A stretch of DNA of 64,000 nt from Streptomyces mashuensis (GTDB taxonomy: Bacteria; Actinomycetota; Actinomycetes; Streptomycetales; Streptomycetaceae): NCBI RefSeq assembly GCF_014654785.1, contig NZ_BNBD01000013.1, positions 62,001-126,000 of the forward strand, written 5' to 3'. How positions within the stretch are numbered: the first letter of the stretch is position 1; each line of letters begins with the position of its first letter. Below, one piece after another: positions 56,131-64,000 of the stretch. The position numbers and the translations under genes are program-made. A model generated the notes under the pieces. That model was not told the DNA's origin. It searched no databases and saw nothing but the letters and a program-made list of their open reading frames with translations.

Positions 56131-56898
56131 ATGGGTGCCGGCCACTCCCACCCGCTCTACCGCGCGACGTCCTCGCCCGTCCACGCACTGCCCCCGCACT
56201 GCAAGATCGCGGCGGTCTTCTGCTTCGTCCTCGCCGTCGTCGCCACCCCCCGCGAGGCCCTGTGGGCCTTCGCGCTGTACGCGCTGCTGCTCGCCGGCGT
56301 CGCGGCCGCCGCCCGCGTCCCGGCCGGCTTCCTGCTGCGCCGCCTCCTCGTCGAGGTGCCGTTCGTGGCGTTCGCCCTGCTGCTGCCGTTCGTCGTGCCC
56401 GGCCCGCGGGTCACCGTCCTGGGCCTGCACCTCGGCCAGGAGGGCCTCTGGGGCGCCTGGAACATCCTCGCCAAGGGCACGCTCGGCGTCGCCGCGTCCG
56501 TCCTCCTCGCCGCCACGACCGAGCTGCGCGCCCTGCTGCTCGGCCTCCAGCGGCTGCGCCTGCCGTCGCTGCTCGTGCAGATCGCCGCGTTCATGCTGCG
56601 CTACGGCGAGGTCGTCACCGACGAGATGCGGCGCATGCGCATCGCCCGCGAGTCCCGCGGCTTCACCGCGCGCGGCGTCCGGCACTGGGGGGTGCTGGCG
56701 AAGTCCGCGGGGGCCCTGTTCATCCGCTCGTACGAGCGCGGCGAACGCGTCCACCTGGCCATGGTCAGCCGCGGCTACACGGGCACGATGCCGGTGATCC
56801 AGGAGGTCACCGCGACCGGCGCGCAGTGGGCACGGGCGGCGGCCCTGCCGCTGGCCGCGCTCGCGGTGACCCTGACGGCGTGGGCGGCACACCCGTAG
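56131..56898 (+). CDS. ECF transporter T component (CbiQ/NikQ)
   Basis: 255 residues with five or six helices. LPPHCKIAAVFCFVLAVVATP opens the EcfT fold, and the coupling signature MRRMRIARESRGF with the ARG box contacts the ATPase; LFIRSYERGERVHLAMVSRGYTG is the second coupling helix. It transmits ATP hydrolysis to the substrate component. The start is 1 bp after the stop of the CbiM-CbiN gene. The stop codon TAG is inside the first unit of a 22-bp tandem array. Confidence 0.93.
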   Translation: MGAGHSHPLYRATSSPVHALPPHCKIAAVFCFVLAVVATPREALWAFALYALLLAGVAAAARVPAGFLLRRLLVEVPFVAFALLLPFVVPGPRVTVLGLHLGQEGLWGAWNILAKGTLGVAASVLLAATTELRALLLGLQRLRLPSLLVQIAAFMLRYGEVVTDEMRRMRIARESRGFTARGVRHWGVLAKSAGALFIRSYERGERVHLAMVSRGYTGTMPVIQEVTATGAQWARAAALPLAALAVTLTAWAAHP

Positions 56899-56980
56899 GG
56901 CACCGCCCCCGCACCCGTAGGGCACCGCGCCCGTCCCCGTAGGGCACCGCCCCCGCGCCCCTAGGGCACACCGCCCCCGT
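56892..56980. repeat. 22-bp tandem array, four copies
   Basis: Four units resembling cccgtagggcaccgcccccg run from 56892 to 56980. The first three are close copies with exact 22-bp period (56892, 56914, 56936); the fourth is diverged. The cbiQ stop TAG comes from the first unit. The array fills most of the gap to the ATPase gene. Confidence 0.88.
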
Positions 56981-57030
56981 AGCCGCACCCCTGGGCGTAC
57001 CCGCACCCGTCCCCCTGAGAAGGAACCCCG

Positions 57031-57792
57031 ATGACCCCACCCCCCTCCCTCCAGGTCTCCGGCCTCGCCTTCGCGTACCCCGACGGCCACCAGGCCCTCT
57101 TCGGCGTCGACCTGACCATCGGGCGCGGCGAGCGCGTGGCGCTGCTCGGGCCCAACGGCGCCGGCAAGACCACCCTCGTGCTGCACCTCAACGGCATCCT
57201 CGGCGGGGGCGCCGGGTCGGTGCACGTGGCGGGGCTGCCGGTGGAGAAGGCCCACCTGGCCGAGGTGCGGCGCCGGGTCGGCATCGTCTTCCAGGACCCC
57301 GACGACCAGCTGTTCATGCCGACCGTGCGGGAGGACGTCGCGTTCGGCCCGGCGGCGGCCGGGCTGCGCGGCGCCGAGCTGGAGGAGCGGGTGCAGGAGG
57401 CGCTGGAGCGGGTGGGCATGGCCGGGTTCGCGGACCGGCCGCCGCACCACCTGTCGTTCGGGCAGCGCCGCCGCGTGGCCGTGGCCACCGTGCTGGCCAT
57501 GCGGCCGGAGATCCTCGTCCTGGACGAGCCGTCGTCCAACCTCGACCCGGCCTCCCGGCGCGAGCTGGCCGACGTGCTGCGCTCGCTGGACGTGACTGTG
57601 TTGATGGTCACGCACGACCTTCCGTACGCGCTGGAGCTGTGCGAGCGGTCGGTGATCCTCAGCGGCGGCGTGATCGCCGCGGACGCCCCGACCGGTGAAC
57701 TGCTGTGCGACGACGAGCTGATGCGGGCGCACCGCCTGGAGCTGCCCTTCGGTTTCGACCCCCGGTCGGTGGCGGCGCCCGCCCGCCGCTGA
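57031..57792 (+). CDS. ECF transporter ATPase (CbiO/NikO)
   Basis: 253 residues. Walker A LLGPNGAGKTTLVLHL, Q-loop VFQDPDDQLFMPTV typical of ECF ATPases, signature LSFGQRRRVAVA, Walker B ILVLDEPSSNLDP and switch His VTHDLPYA. It drives the CbiM-N/CbiQ transporter as a dimer. GAGAAGGA precedes the ATG. The 132-bp gap to cbiQ is filled by the 22-bp repeats, unusual inside an otherwise tight operon. Confidence 0.94.
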   Translation: MTPPPSLQVSGLAFAYPDGHQALFGVDLTIGRGERVALLGPNGAGKTTLVLHLNGILGGGAGSVHVAGLPVEKAHLAEVRRRVGIVFQDPDDQLFMPTVREDVAFGPAAAGLRGAELEERVQEALERVGMAGFADRPPHHLSFGQRRRVAVATVLAMRPEILVLDEPSSNLDPASRRELADVLRSLDVTVLMVTHDLPYALELCERSVILSGGVIAADAPTGELLCDDELMRAHRLELPFGFDPRSVAAPARR

Positions 57793-57900
57793 GGGCGGGC
57801 GGGTCCCCCCGCGGTCGGGAGCACCCCTGGGCGCGTTGCACCATGGTGGGTGGTTTTGCAGTGATCGGCACGGTGGGACAGCACAGTGGAGCGGGCAACA

Positions 57901-59091
57901 GTGGTGGACGTCCAGGGGACGGTGGCGGACGGTTTCGAGCCGGTCCGGGACGCCTTCGCGGACAACTTCGCCCGGCGCGGCGAGCGCGGCGCGGCCGTGG
58001 CCGTCTACCGGGACGGGCGCAGGGTCGTCGACCTGTGGGCCGGCACCAGGGACGGTGACGCCGAGCCCGGCGACGGCGGCGCGGAGCCGTGGTCGCGCGG
58101 CACCGCGCAGGTCGTGCGCTCGGCCACGAAGGGCGTGGCCGCCGCGGTGCTCCTGCTGCTGCACCAGCGGGGCCAGGTGGACCTGGACGCGCCCGTCGGC
58201 ACGTACTGGCCGGAGTTCAAGGCGGCGGGCAAGGAGCGCGTGCTCGTACGGCACCTGCTCGCGCACCGGGCCGGGCTGCCCGTGCTGGACACGCCGCTCA
58301 CCCCGGCCGAGGCGGTCGACGGCGTCAGCGGGCCGCGCGCGGTCGCGGCGCAGGCGCCGGCGTGGGAGCCGGGCACGGACCACGGCTACCACGCGCAGAC
58401 GTTCAGCTGGCTGATCGGCGAGCTGGTGCTGCGCGTGACGGGCCGGTCGGTGGGCACGTACGTGGCGGAGGAGATCGCCGGGCCGCTGGGCCTGGACCTG
58501 TGGATCGGCGTGCCGGAGACGGAGCAGCACCGGGTGGGCCGCATCGCCGCCATATCCACACCTGTGGACGGCGGGGCGCCGGGCCTGCGGGTGCGGCCGA
58601 AGAAGGCGGTGGCGGACGCGTACGCCGACCCGTCGTCGCTGACGCGCCGCGCGTTCGGTGCGATCGAGCCGCACGCGGACGAGAACGACGCGGCATACCG
58701 CGCCGCGGAGCTGCCGGGGTCGGCGGGCGTCGCCACGGCCGACGCGCTGGCCCGCTTCTACGCGTCGCTGACGGGCGTGGTGGACGGCGGGCGGCGGCTG
58801 TTCGCGCCGGCCACGCTGACGGTGGCGCGGACGGAGGAGTCGGCGGGCCAGGACCGGGTGCTGCTGGTGAACACGCGCTTCGGGCTGGGCTACATGCTGC
58901 ACGGGCCGGCGTGCCCGCTGCTCGGCCCGGGGTCGTTCGGTCACCCGGGGCGGGGCGGCTCGCTGGCGTTCGCCGACCCGGAGTCGGGGATCGCGTTCGG
59001 GTACGTGACGAACGGCATGCAGAAGAACGTCACCGCCGACCCGCGGGCGCAGGCGCTGGTGCGCGCGGTTGCGAGGTCGCTCGCGGGGTAA
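57901..59091 (+). CDS. Serine hydrolase, class C beta-lactamase family
   Basis: 396 residues from the GTG at 57901, chosen because GGAG lies 9 nt upstream; in-frame GTGs at 57886 and 57904 are alternatives. The nucleophile motif is SATK (SxxK) in VRSATKGVAAAVLLLL, the Tyr motif is YHA in HGYHAQTFSW, and GHPGRGG replaces KTG. No signal peptide, so it is cytoplasmic. These EstB-like enzymes are esterases or amidases with broad substrates. The SDR gene follows after 10 bp, suggesting co-transcription. Confidence 0.9.
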   Translation: MVDVQGTVADGFEPVRDAFADNFARRGERGAAVAVYRDGRRVVDLWAGTRDGDAEPGDGGAEPWSRGTAQVVRSATKGVAAAVLLLLHQRGQVDLDAPVGTYWPEFKAAGKERVLVRHLLAHRAGLPVLDTPLTPAEAVDGVSGPRAVAAQAPAWEPGTDHGYHAQTFSWLIGELVLRVTGRSVGTYVAEEIAGPLGLDLWIGVPETEQHRVGRIAAISTPVDGGAPGLRVRPKKAVADAYADPSSLTRRAFGAIEPHADENDAAYRAAELPGSAGVATADALARFYASLTGVVDGGRRLFAPATLTVARTEESAGQDRVLLVNTRFGLGYMLHGPACPLLGPGSFGHPGRGGSLAFADPESGIAFGYVTNGMQKNVTADPRAQALVRAVARSLAG

Positions 59092-59101
59092 GGCTGCCCG
59101 C

Positions 59102-59902
59102 ATGACGGCGACGGCGACGCGGTTCGACGGCTGGGCGGTGTTCATCACGGGGGCGGGGCGCGGCATCGGCGAGGCCACGGCCCGCCGGTTCGCCGCGGAG
59201 GGTGCGCGGGTGCTGGTCACCGACCTGGACGGGGACCGTGCGGCGCGGGCCGCGGCGGCGCTGCGGGCGGACGGGCTGCGGGCGGAGTCGGCGCCGTGCG
59301 ACGTGGCCGACGGGGCCGCGGTGGAGGCGGCGGTGGCCCGCGCGGTGGACTGCTTCGGCCGGCTGGACGTGCTGGTCAACAACGCGCTGTCGTGCCACCC
59401 GGACCCGCCGCTGCTGGAGGACTTCCCCGACGAGGTGTGGGCGGAGGACGTGGACGTCACGCTCACGGGTGCGTTCCGCTGCGCGCGGGCGGCGATGCCG
59501 CACCTGGCGGCGGCGGAGGGCCGCGGCGCGATCGTCAACGTCGGCTCGGTCAACGGCGAGCAGGACTTCGGCAACCACGCGTACAGCGCGGCGAAGGCGG
59601 GCCTGGCGTCCCTCACCCGCACCCTGGCGGGGCAGTGCGCGGGCCGGGGCGTACGCGTGAACCTGGTGGCGCCGGGGACGGTGCGCACGCCCAACTGGGA
59701 CGGCTGGGAGGCGTCGTTGGCGCGCGCCGCGGAGCACTACCCGCTGGGGCGGGTGGGCCGGCCGGAGGACGTGGCGGCGGCGGTGGCGTTCCTCGCGTCG
59801 CGGGACGCGGCGTGGATCACGGGTGTGACGCTCCCGGTGGACGGCGGCATCCTCATCGGCAACGTGGGCCTCCGCGCGGCCCTGCGCCGCGGCCGGCTCT
59901 GA
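59102..59902 (+). CDS. Short-chain dehydrogenase/reductase
   Basis: 266 residues, classical SDR. NAD(P) motif TGAGRGIGEATARRFA, acidic TDLDGDR after beta-2 (NAD preference), NNALS, catalytic Ser in VNVGSVNG, Tyr and Lys in YSAAK, and a C-terminal GVTLPVDGGI. Substrate unknown. It ends near a hairpin and is the second gene of the serine hydrolase unit. Confidence 0.92.
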   Translation: MTATATRFDGWAVFITGAGRGIGEATARRFAAEGARVLVTDLDGDRAARAAAALRADGLRAESAPCDVADGAAVEAAVARAVDCFGRLDVLVNNALSCHPDPPLLEDFPDEVWAEDVDVTLTGAFRCARAAMPHLAAAEGRGAIVNVGSVNGEQDFGNHAYSAAKAGLASLTRTLAGQCAGRGVRVNLVAPGTVRTPNWDGWEASLARAAEHYPLGRVGRPEDVAAAVAFLASRDAAWITGVTLPVDGGILIGNVGLRAALRRGRL

Positions 59903-59928
59903 CCACGCGTCCCACGGCTGCCGCGTGG
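59903..59928 (+). terminator. Hairpin after the SDR gene
   Basis: CCACGCG and CGCGTGG (7 bp) with a 12-nt spacer directly follow the stop codon. Confidence 0.45.
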
Positions 59929-60061
59929 GGCGGCGCATCACCGCTGGTGGGCGCGGGGCGCGTCCCAGGGACTCCCGGGGACGCCCGGTACGGCGGCGCG
60001 TCCGATGCGACCGGTGCGACGGTGGTCCCACCGACGGACACCAACCGCTCAGGGAGACCCG

Positions 60062-60430
60062 ATGAACAAGCTCCAGCGGACCGCCCTCGCCCTGGCCGCC
60101 ACCACGGCCGCCCTCACCGCGGCGGTCGCCCCGGCGGCCGCGTCCCCCGGCCCGGGCGTCCTCAGCGCGACCGGCTGTCACGGCACGACGTGCATCTACG
60201 TCAACGGCTCGGGCCTGCGCGTCAACTACGCGGTCGTCACGAACAAGAAGGGCAGCACGGTCGGCCGCGGCATGATCTCCAGCAACTGGGACGGCCGCAC
60301 CCACACGGGCCCCCGCCTGAAGAAGGGCCAGTCCTGGCGCTTCGACTACAACCGCATCATGAACAACGGCAACAAGGTCTGCGGCTCGATCGAGGGCATC
60401 GACGTGGCCTGCGTGACGATCCACCGCTGA
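60062..60430 (+). CDS. Small secreted four-cysteine protein
   Basis: 122 residues. A signal peptide (MNKLQRTALALAATTAALTA) likely ends at AAA-SP near residue 28. The mature part of about 95 residues is beta-rich and basic, with Cys pairs in GCHGTTC and VCGSIEGIDVAC that would make two disulfides. I do not recognise the family. Its terminator is strong, so it is a single-gene unit. A CAGGGAGAC-like ribosome binding site precedes the ATG. Confidence 0.8.
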   Translation: MNKLQRTALALAATTAALTAAVAPAAASPGPGVLSATGCHGTTCIYVNGSGLRVNYAVVTNKKGSTVGRGMISSNWDGRTHTGPRLKKGQSWRFDYNRIMNNGNKVCGSIEGIDVACVTIHR

Positions 60431-60438
60431 CGGACGAC

Positions 60439-60474
60439 GACCGGGCCGCCACCCCTGGGGGTGGCGGCCCGGTC
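60439..60474. terminator. Bidirectional terminator, 16-bp stem
   Basis: A perfect 16-bp stem (60439-60454 with 60459-60474) lies between the small secreted protein gene and the convergent NUDIX gene. The last two bases overlap the NUDIX stop codon. Confidence 0.88.
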
Positions 60475-60943
60475 ACCCCAGATAGGGCGCCGTGCGCCGC
60501 TCCAGGTAGTGCCGGATCCGCAGACGCTGGGTGTGGTGCATCGGCAGCGCGTCGAGTTCGGCCGGCGGGACGAAGCGGAGCTCGGTCGACTCGTCCGAGA
60601 CAGCGAGCGTGCCACCGGTGATGCGGGCCGTGAAGCACACGTTGAACTGGCGGCGCACCTCGCCGTCGCTGTACGCGATGACGTGCCGCGGGTCGGTGTA
60701 CGTGCCCACGAGCCCGGTGATCTCCACGTCCAGCCCGGTCTCCTCCTTGACCTCGCGCACGGCCGCGCCGGGCAGCGACTCGCTCATCTCCATCGCCCCA
60801 CCGGGCAACGCCCACAGCCCGCTGTCCCGCCGCCGCTGAAGCAGAATGCGCCCCTCCGCGTCGGCGACGACGGCCGACGCGGCCGCGACCAGACTGTTGG
60901 GCTCGGGCGCGCCGGGGTCGTCGTAGTACTCGGTACGGGCCAC
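60473..60943 (-). CDS. NUDIX hydrolase
   Basis: 156 residues. The NUDIX box GGAMEMSESLPGAAVREVKEETGL fits GX5EX7REUXEEXGU, with the Glu residues that bind Mg2+. It cleaves a nucleoside diphosphate linked to another moiety; the N-terminal NSLVAAASAVVADAEGRILLQRR and HVIAYSDGEVRRQFNVCF resemble ADP-ribose or dNTP pyrophosphatases, but the substrate cannot be set. GTG start. Confidence 0.92.
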   Translation of the reverse strand: MARTEYYDDPGAPEPNSLVAAASAVVADAEGRILLQRRRDSGLWALPGGAMEMSESLPGAAVREVKEETGLDVEITGLVGTYTDPRHVIAYSDGEVRRQFNVCFTARITGGTLAVSDESTELRFVPPAELDALPMHHTQRLRIRHYLERRTAPYLG

Positions 60944-61145
60944 GTGGTCAGCCTTCCCCGCCTACCGCAGAGGTTTACCCCCGTTCCCACCCGGTGGGTT
61001 GACGCCCCGTTCGCCGGGCCGGAGCAGCCTGTGTGGGCGGGGGCGGGGTTGCCAGTGCCGAGGGTCGACGGGGCCTACGTGTGGGGCGGCAACGTCGACA
61101 CGCCCCATGACCCGCTTTCCGGGCTGGCCCACTGCTGACAGGCAA

Positions 61146-61173
61146 GGGGGGTGGGGCCTCGGCCCCACCCCCC
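61146..61173 (-). terminator. Terminator after the MMPL gene
   Basis: A 12-bp stem GGGGGGTGGGGC/GCCCCACCCCCC with CTCG loop lies 10 bp behind the MMPL stop codon. Confidence 0.75.
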
Positions 61174-61183
61174 TCACGTCATG

Positions 61184-63385
61184 TCACACCCTCGCCGGTT
61201 CGCGGTCCTCCGGCCGCTCCGCCGCCGGCGCCAGGTGCTTCTGGAGCTGTTCGCCCTCGACGTCGACGTTCGGCAGGGCGCGCTCGAGCCACTTCGGGAG
61301 CCACCAGGCCCGCTCGCCCAGGAGTGCCAGGACTGCCGGGACGATGGCCATGCGGACGACGAACGCGTCGAAGAACACCGCGATGGCCAGGCCGAAGCCG
61401 ATCATCTTGATCATGGGTTCGGACGAGCCGATGAAGCCCGCGAACACGCTGATCATGATGACGGCCGCCGCCGTCACCACCCGGGCGCCGTGCCGGAAGC
61501 CGGTGACGACCGCCTGGCCGGGGCGCTCGCCGTGGACGTACGCCTCGCGCATGCGGGTGACGAGGAAGACCTCGTAGTCCATGGCCAGGCCGAAGACGAC
61601 ACCCACCATGAAGATCGGCATCATGCTCATGATCGGGCCGGTCTCCTCGACCCCGAACACGCCGCTCAGCCAGCCCCACTGGAAGACGGCCACCACCGCG
61701 CCGAGCGCGGCGACCACCGAGAGCAGGAAGCCCAGCGCCGCCTTCAGCGGCACCAGCACCGAGCGGAAGACGACCATCAGGAGCAGGAACGCCAGGCCGA
61801 CGACGAGCGCCAGGTACGGCAGCAGCGCGTCGTTCAGCTTCTGCGACACGTCGATGTTGACCGCGGTGGTGCCGGTGACCAGGACCTTGGCGTCCGTCTT
61901 CGCTTCGACGTCGGCGCGGGCGGCGCGGATGTCGTGGACCAGCTTCTCGGTCTGCTCGCCGCTCGGCTTCGACTTCGGGACGACCGTGATCGTCGTCGTG
62001 TCGTGCGCCTCGTTGAACCGGCCCGGCACCACCGCCGCGACGTCGTCCAGGCCCTGGACCGTCTTCACCACGGCGTCGGCCGCGCCCTGCGGGTTCTTGC
62101 TGTCCTTCGTGTCGACGGCCAGCAGCAGCGGGCCGTTGAGGCCCGGGCCGAAGCCCTCGCTCATCAGGTCGTACGCCTTGCGCTGCGTCGTGTTCACCGG
62201 CTGCGAGCCCTCGTCGGGCAGGCCCAGCACCAGGGAGCCGGCCGGCACCGCGATCGCGCCGAGGCCCAGCACGCCCACCAGCAGCACCATCACCGGACGG
62301 CGCAGCACGAACCGGGACCAGCGGGTGCCCATGTTCGGCTTCTCGTCGCCTGCCGGAACCGCCTTGCCCTTGCGGACCTTGCGGGCCAGCACCTGGCGGC
62401 CGGCGAAGCCGAGCAGCGCCGGTATCAGGGTCAGCGCGATGAGCACGGCGAGGGCGACGGTGAAGGCCGCGGCCATGCCCATCTTCGTCAGCATGGGGAT
62501 GTTGACGACGGCGAGGCCCGCCAGCGCGATGACGACGGTGAGGCCGGCGAAGACGACCGCCGAGCCCGCCGTGCCGACGGCCCGGCCGGCCGCCTCCTCG
62601 CGTTCGCGGCCCTCGGCGATCTCCGCGCGGTAGCGGGAGACGATGAAGAGGGCGTAGTCGATGCCGACCGCCAGGCCGATCATCGTGGCGAGAGTGGCGG
62701 TGTTGTTGCCCAGGTCGAGCGCCGCGGCCAGGGCGGTGATGGAGGAGACGCCGATGCCGACGCCGATGATGGCGGTGAGCAGCGGCAGGCCCGCGGCCAC
62801 CAGCGAACCGAAGGTGATCAGCAGGACGACGGCGGAGACGGCGATGCCGATGATCTCCGTCGAGCCGGACTGCGGCATGGCCTGGAGCGCGCTGCCGCCG
62901 GTCTCGACGGTCAGCCCGGCGGCCCGGCCGGCCTCGGGCGCGGCCTTGAGGTTGTCGCGCGTCTCGTCCGTCAGCTCGTTGGCCTTGACCTTGTAGGTCA
63001 CGGACGCGTACGCGGTGCGGCCGTCCTTCTTGCTGACGGCCTGCGTGGTGAACGGGTTGGCGACGCCGGCCAGCTGCGGCCCGCGGAGGGCGTGCACGAC
63101 GTCTTCGACGGCCTGCTTGTTGCGGCCCTCGTCGATGCGCTGGCCCTCGGGGGCCTTGAAGACGATGCGGGCCGTCGCGGCGTCCGCCTTCATCTCGGGG
63201 TTGCGCTGTTCGAGCAGGTCGAAGGCGCGCTGCGCCTCCGTGCCGGGTATGGAGAAGTTGTCGGTGGACTTGCCCGCCGAGGCGGCGCCCGCGCCGGCGA
63301 GCGCCAGCAGCGTCACCCAGATCAGGGCGACGTACCAGCGGCGCCGGAAGGCGAGCCGGCCGAGTCGGTAGAGGAACGTGGCCAT
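61184..63385 (-). CDS. MMPL-type RND transporter
   Basis: 733 residues, twelve membrane helices in two halves, each opening with an external domain. Characteristic segments are MIGLAVGIDYALFIVSRYRAEI in the first half and GVVFGLAMDYEVFLVTRMRE in the second, carrying the Asp-Tyr pairs that conduct protons. MMPL proteins export lipids, polyketides or drugs. The upstream TetR gene on the same strand probably controls it. It ends in a clear terminator. Confidence 0.95.
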   Translation of the reverse strand: MATFLYRLGRLAFRRRWYVALIWVTLLALAGAGAASAGKSTDNFSIPGTEAQRAFDLLEQRNPEMKADAATARIVFKAPEGQRIDEGRNKQAVEDVVHALRGPQLAGVANPFTTQAVSKKDGRTAYASVTYKVKANELTDETRDNLKAAPEAGRAAGLTVETGGSALQAMPQSGSTEIIGIAVSAVVLLITFGSLVAAGLPLLTAIIGVGIGVSSITALAAALDLGNNTATLATMIGLAVGIDYALFIVSRYRAEIAEGREREEAAGRAVGTAGSAVVFAGLTVVIALAGLAVVNIPMLTKMGMAAAFTVALAVLIALTLIPALLGFAGRQVLARKVRKGKAVPAGDEKPNMGTRWSRFVLRRPVMVLLVGVLGLGAIAVPAGSLVLGLPDEGSQPVNTTQRKAYDLMSEGFGPGLNGPLLLAVDTKDSKNPQGAADAVVKTVQGLDDVAAVVPGRFNEAHDTTTITVVPKSKPSGEQTEKLVHDIRAARADVEAKTDAKVLVTGTTAVNIDVSQKLNDALLPYLALVVGLAFLLLMVVFRSVLVPLKAALGFLLSVVAALGAVVAVFQWGWLSGVFGVEETGPIMSMMPIFMVGVVFGLAMDYEVFLVTRMREAYVHGERPGQAVVTGFRHGARVVTAAAVIMISVFAGFIGSSEPMIKMIGFGLAIAVFFDAFVVRMAIVPAVLALLGERAWWLPKWLERALPNVDVEGEQLQKHLAPAAERPEDREPARV

Positions 63386-63507
63386 CGAGGCGTGGTGCTC
63401 CCGTCGGATCGGATGAGTGATCGATTGCGTGATCGGGTGTGGGGGTGCGGCCCGGCCCGACGGGAGCGGTACGCGTCAGGTGGAGCCCGGATGGGGAGTC
63501 GGGGACG

Positions 63508-64000
63508 TCAGCAGGGCCGGACGCCGAGGGCGGGGAGGACCACGGCGTCGATGTAGCCGGAGAGGTACGCGGGGTCGACGGGCGTGTCGTCGATGAGCGG
63601 GCGGGCCATGAAGACGCCCACCATCAGGTGCGCCACGTACCCGAGCGCCGGATTGTCCGGCGCGACCTCGCCCCGGTCCACGGCGCGCCCCAGCATGGCG
63701 TCCAGCGCGGCGAGTTCCGGCTCGATCAGCAGCCGGCGGAGCGCCTGCTTCAGGTCGGCGTTGTCGTGGACGGCCCGGTGCAGGCCCCGCATGAGCGCGG
63801 CGTCCTCCACCATGCGGTCCTCCTCGGCGTCGCAGACCATGGCCTGGAGGTCGCCGCGGACGGACCCGGTGTCGATGTCCGCCAGGCTCACCGGCTGCTG
63901 GTGCCGCAGGGCGCTCGCGACCAGCTCCGGCTTGCCCTTCCACTGGCGGTAGAGGGTGGCCTTGCTGGCGTGCGTACGGGTGGCGACGGCGTCCATCGTC
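63508..64000 (-). CDS. TetR-family regulator, 5' end outside window
   Basis: At least 163 residues; the N-terminus is cut by the right edge. The visible start TMDAVATRTHASKATLYRQWKGKPELV is the recognition part of a TetR HTH, followed by the TetR_C-type helical domain (MRGLHRAVHDNADLKQALRR). It lies 122 bp upstream of the MMPL transporter gene on the same strand and is the likely repressor of that exporter. Confidence 0.9.
   Translation of the reverse strand, partial: TMDAVATRTHASKATLYRQWKGKPELVASALRHQQPVSLADIDTGSVRGDLQAMVCDAEEDRMVEDAALMRGLHRAVHDNADLKQALRRLLIEPELAALDAMLGRAVDRGEVAPDNPALGYVAHLMVGVFMARPLIDDTPVDPAYLSGYIDAVVLPALGVRPC

Overview
This 64 kb window is high-GC actinobacterial DNA and almost certainly comes from a Streptomyces chromosome. 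The evidence is GTG/TTG starts, strong G/C-ending codons, many secreted or cell-wall proteins, lineage-typical families (DUF6479, DUF6299, TamR, SUKH proteins) and a gene order (mfd ... glmU-prs-rplY-pth ... ppc ... galTEK ... rpfB-rsmA-ispE ... pmt) that from general knowledge resembles the conserved core of S. coelicolor. Both ends cut genes: an Rpf-type gene at the left and a TetR regulator at the right.

Layout. 0-12.6 kb: secreted Rpf muralytic protein, cytochrome P450, DUF6479 membrane protein, MazG pyrophosphohydrolase, SurA-like lipoprotein, DUF2079 membrane protein, Mfd, a secreted lytic transglycosylase and a DivIVA-like coiled-coil protein. 12.7-18.7 kb: accessory island of four polymorphic-toxin/immunity-type genes in two divergent pairs: a giant Imm35/deaminase/SUKH-4 protein and a WHH-nuclease/SUKH-1 fusion on the minus strand, a YwqJ deaminase and a SUKH-3 protein on the plus strand. 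18.7-20.9 kb: orphan histidine kinase and a HTH/LAGLIDADG-like gene beside tRNA-Gln(UUG). 21-30 kb: glmU, prs, a short rplY, pth, ppc, an acyl desaturase with a TetR regulator, and the divergent tam/tamR pair. 30.8-36.1 kb: the overlapping galT-galE-galK operon between two orphan LuxR-type regulators, one with an insertion in its receiver and one without the phosphoacceptor Asp. 36.4-42.1 kb: PQQ-like beta-propeller membrane protein, ABC-F ATPase, acyltransferase-3. 42.2-48.7 kb: coupled rpfB-rsmA-ispE, tatD, zinc-ribbon protein, rsmI, DUF6299. 48.9-57.8 kb: EamA transporter, MecA-type penicillin-binding protein, protein O-mannosyltransferase, MarP-like protease, and a nickel/cobalt ECF transporter behind a Nur-like operator. 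57.9-64 kb: serine hydrolase, SDR, small four-cysteine secreted protein, NUDIX, MMPL transporter, TetR.

How the parts fit. Several genes serve the envelope: GlmU makes UDP-GlcNAc, IspE feeds polyprenyl carriers, the Rpf and SLT enzymes and the PBP remodel peptidoglycan, and Pmt glycosylates exported proteins. Another set serves central metabolism (Ppc, Prs, Leloir pathway, Tam/TamR). The least ordinary parts are the deaminase/nuclease-SUKH island, a regional change of strand composition near 20.1 kb, and repeated short tandem arrays with an 11- or 22-bp period at gene ends and promoters.
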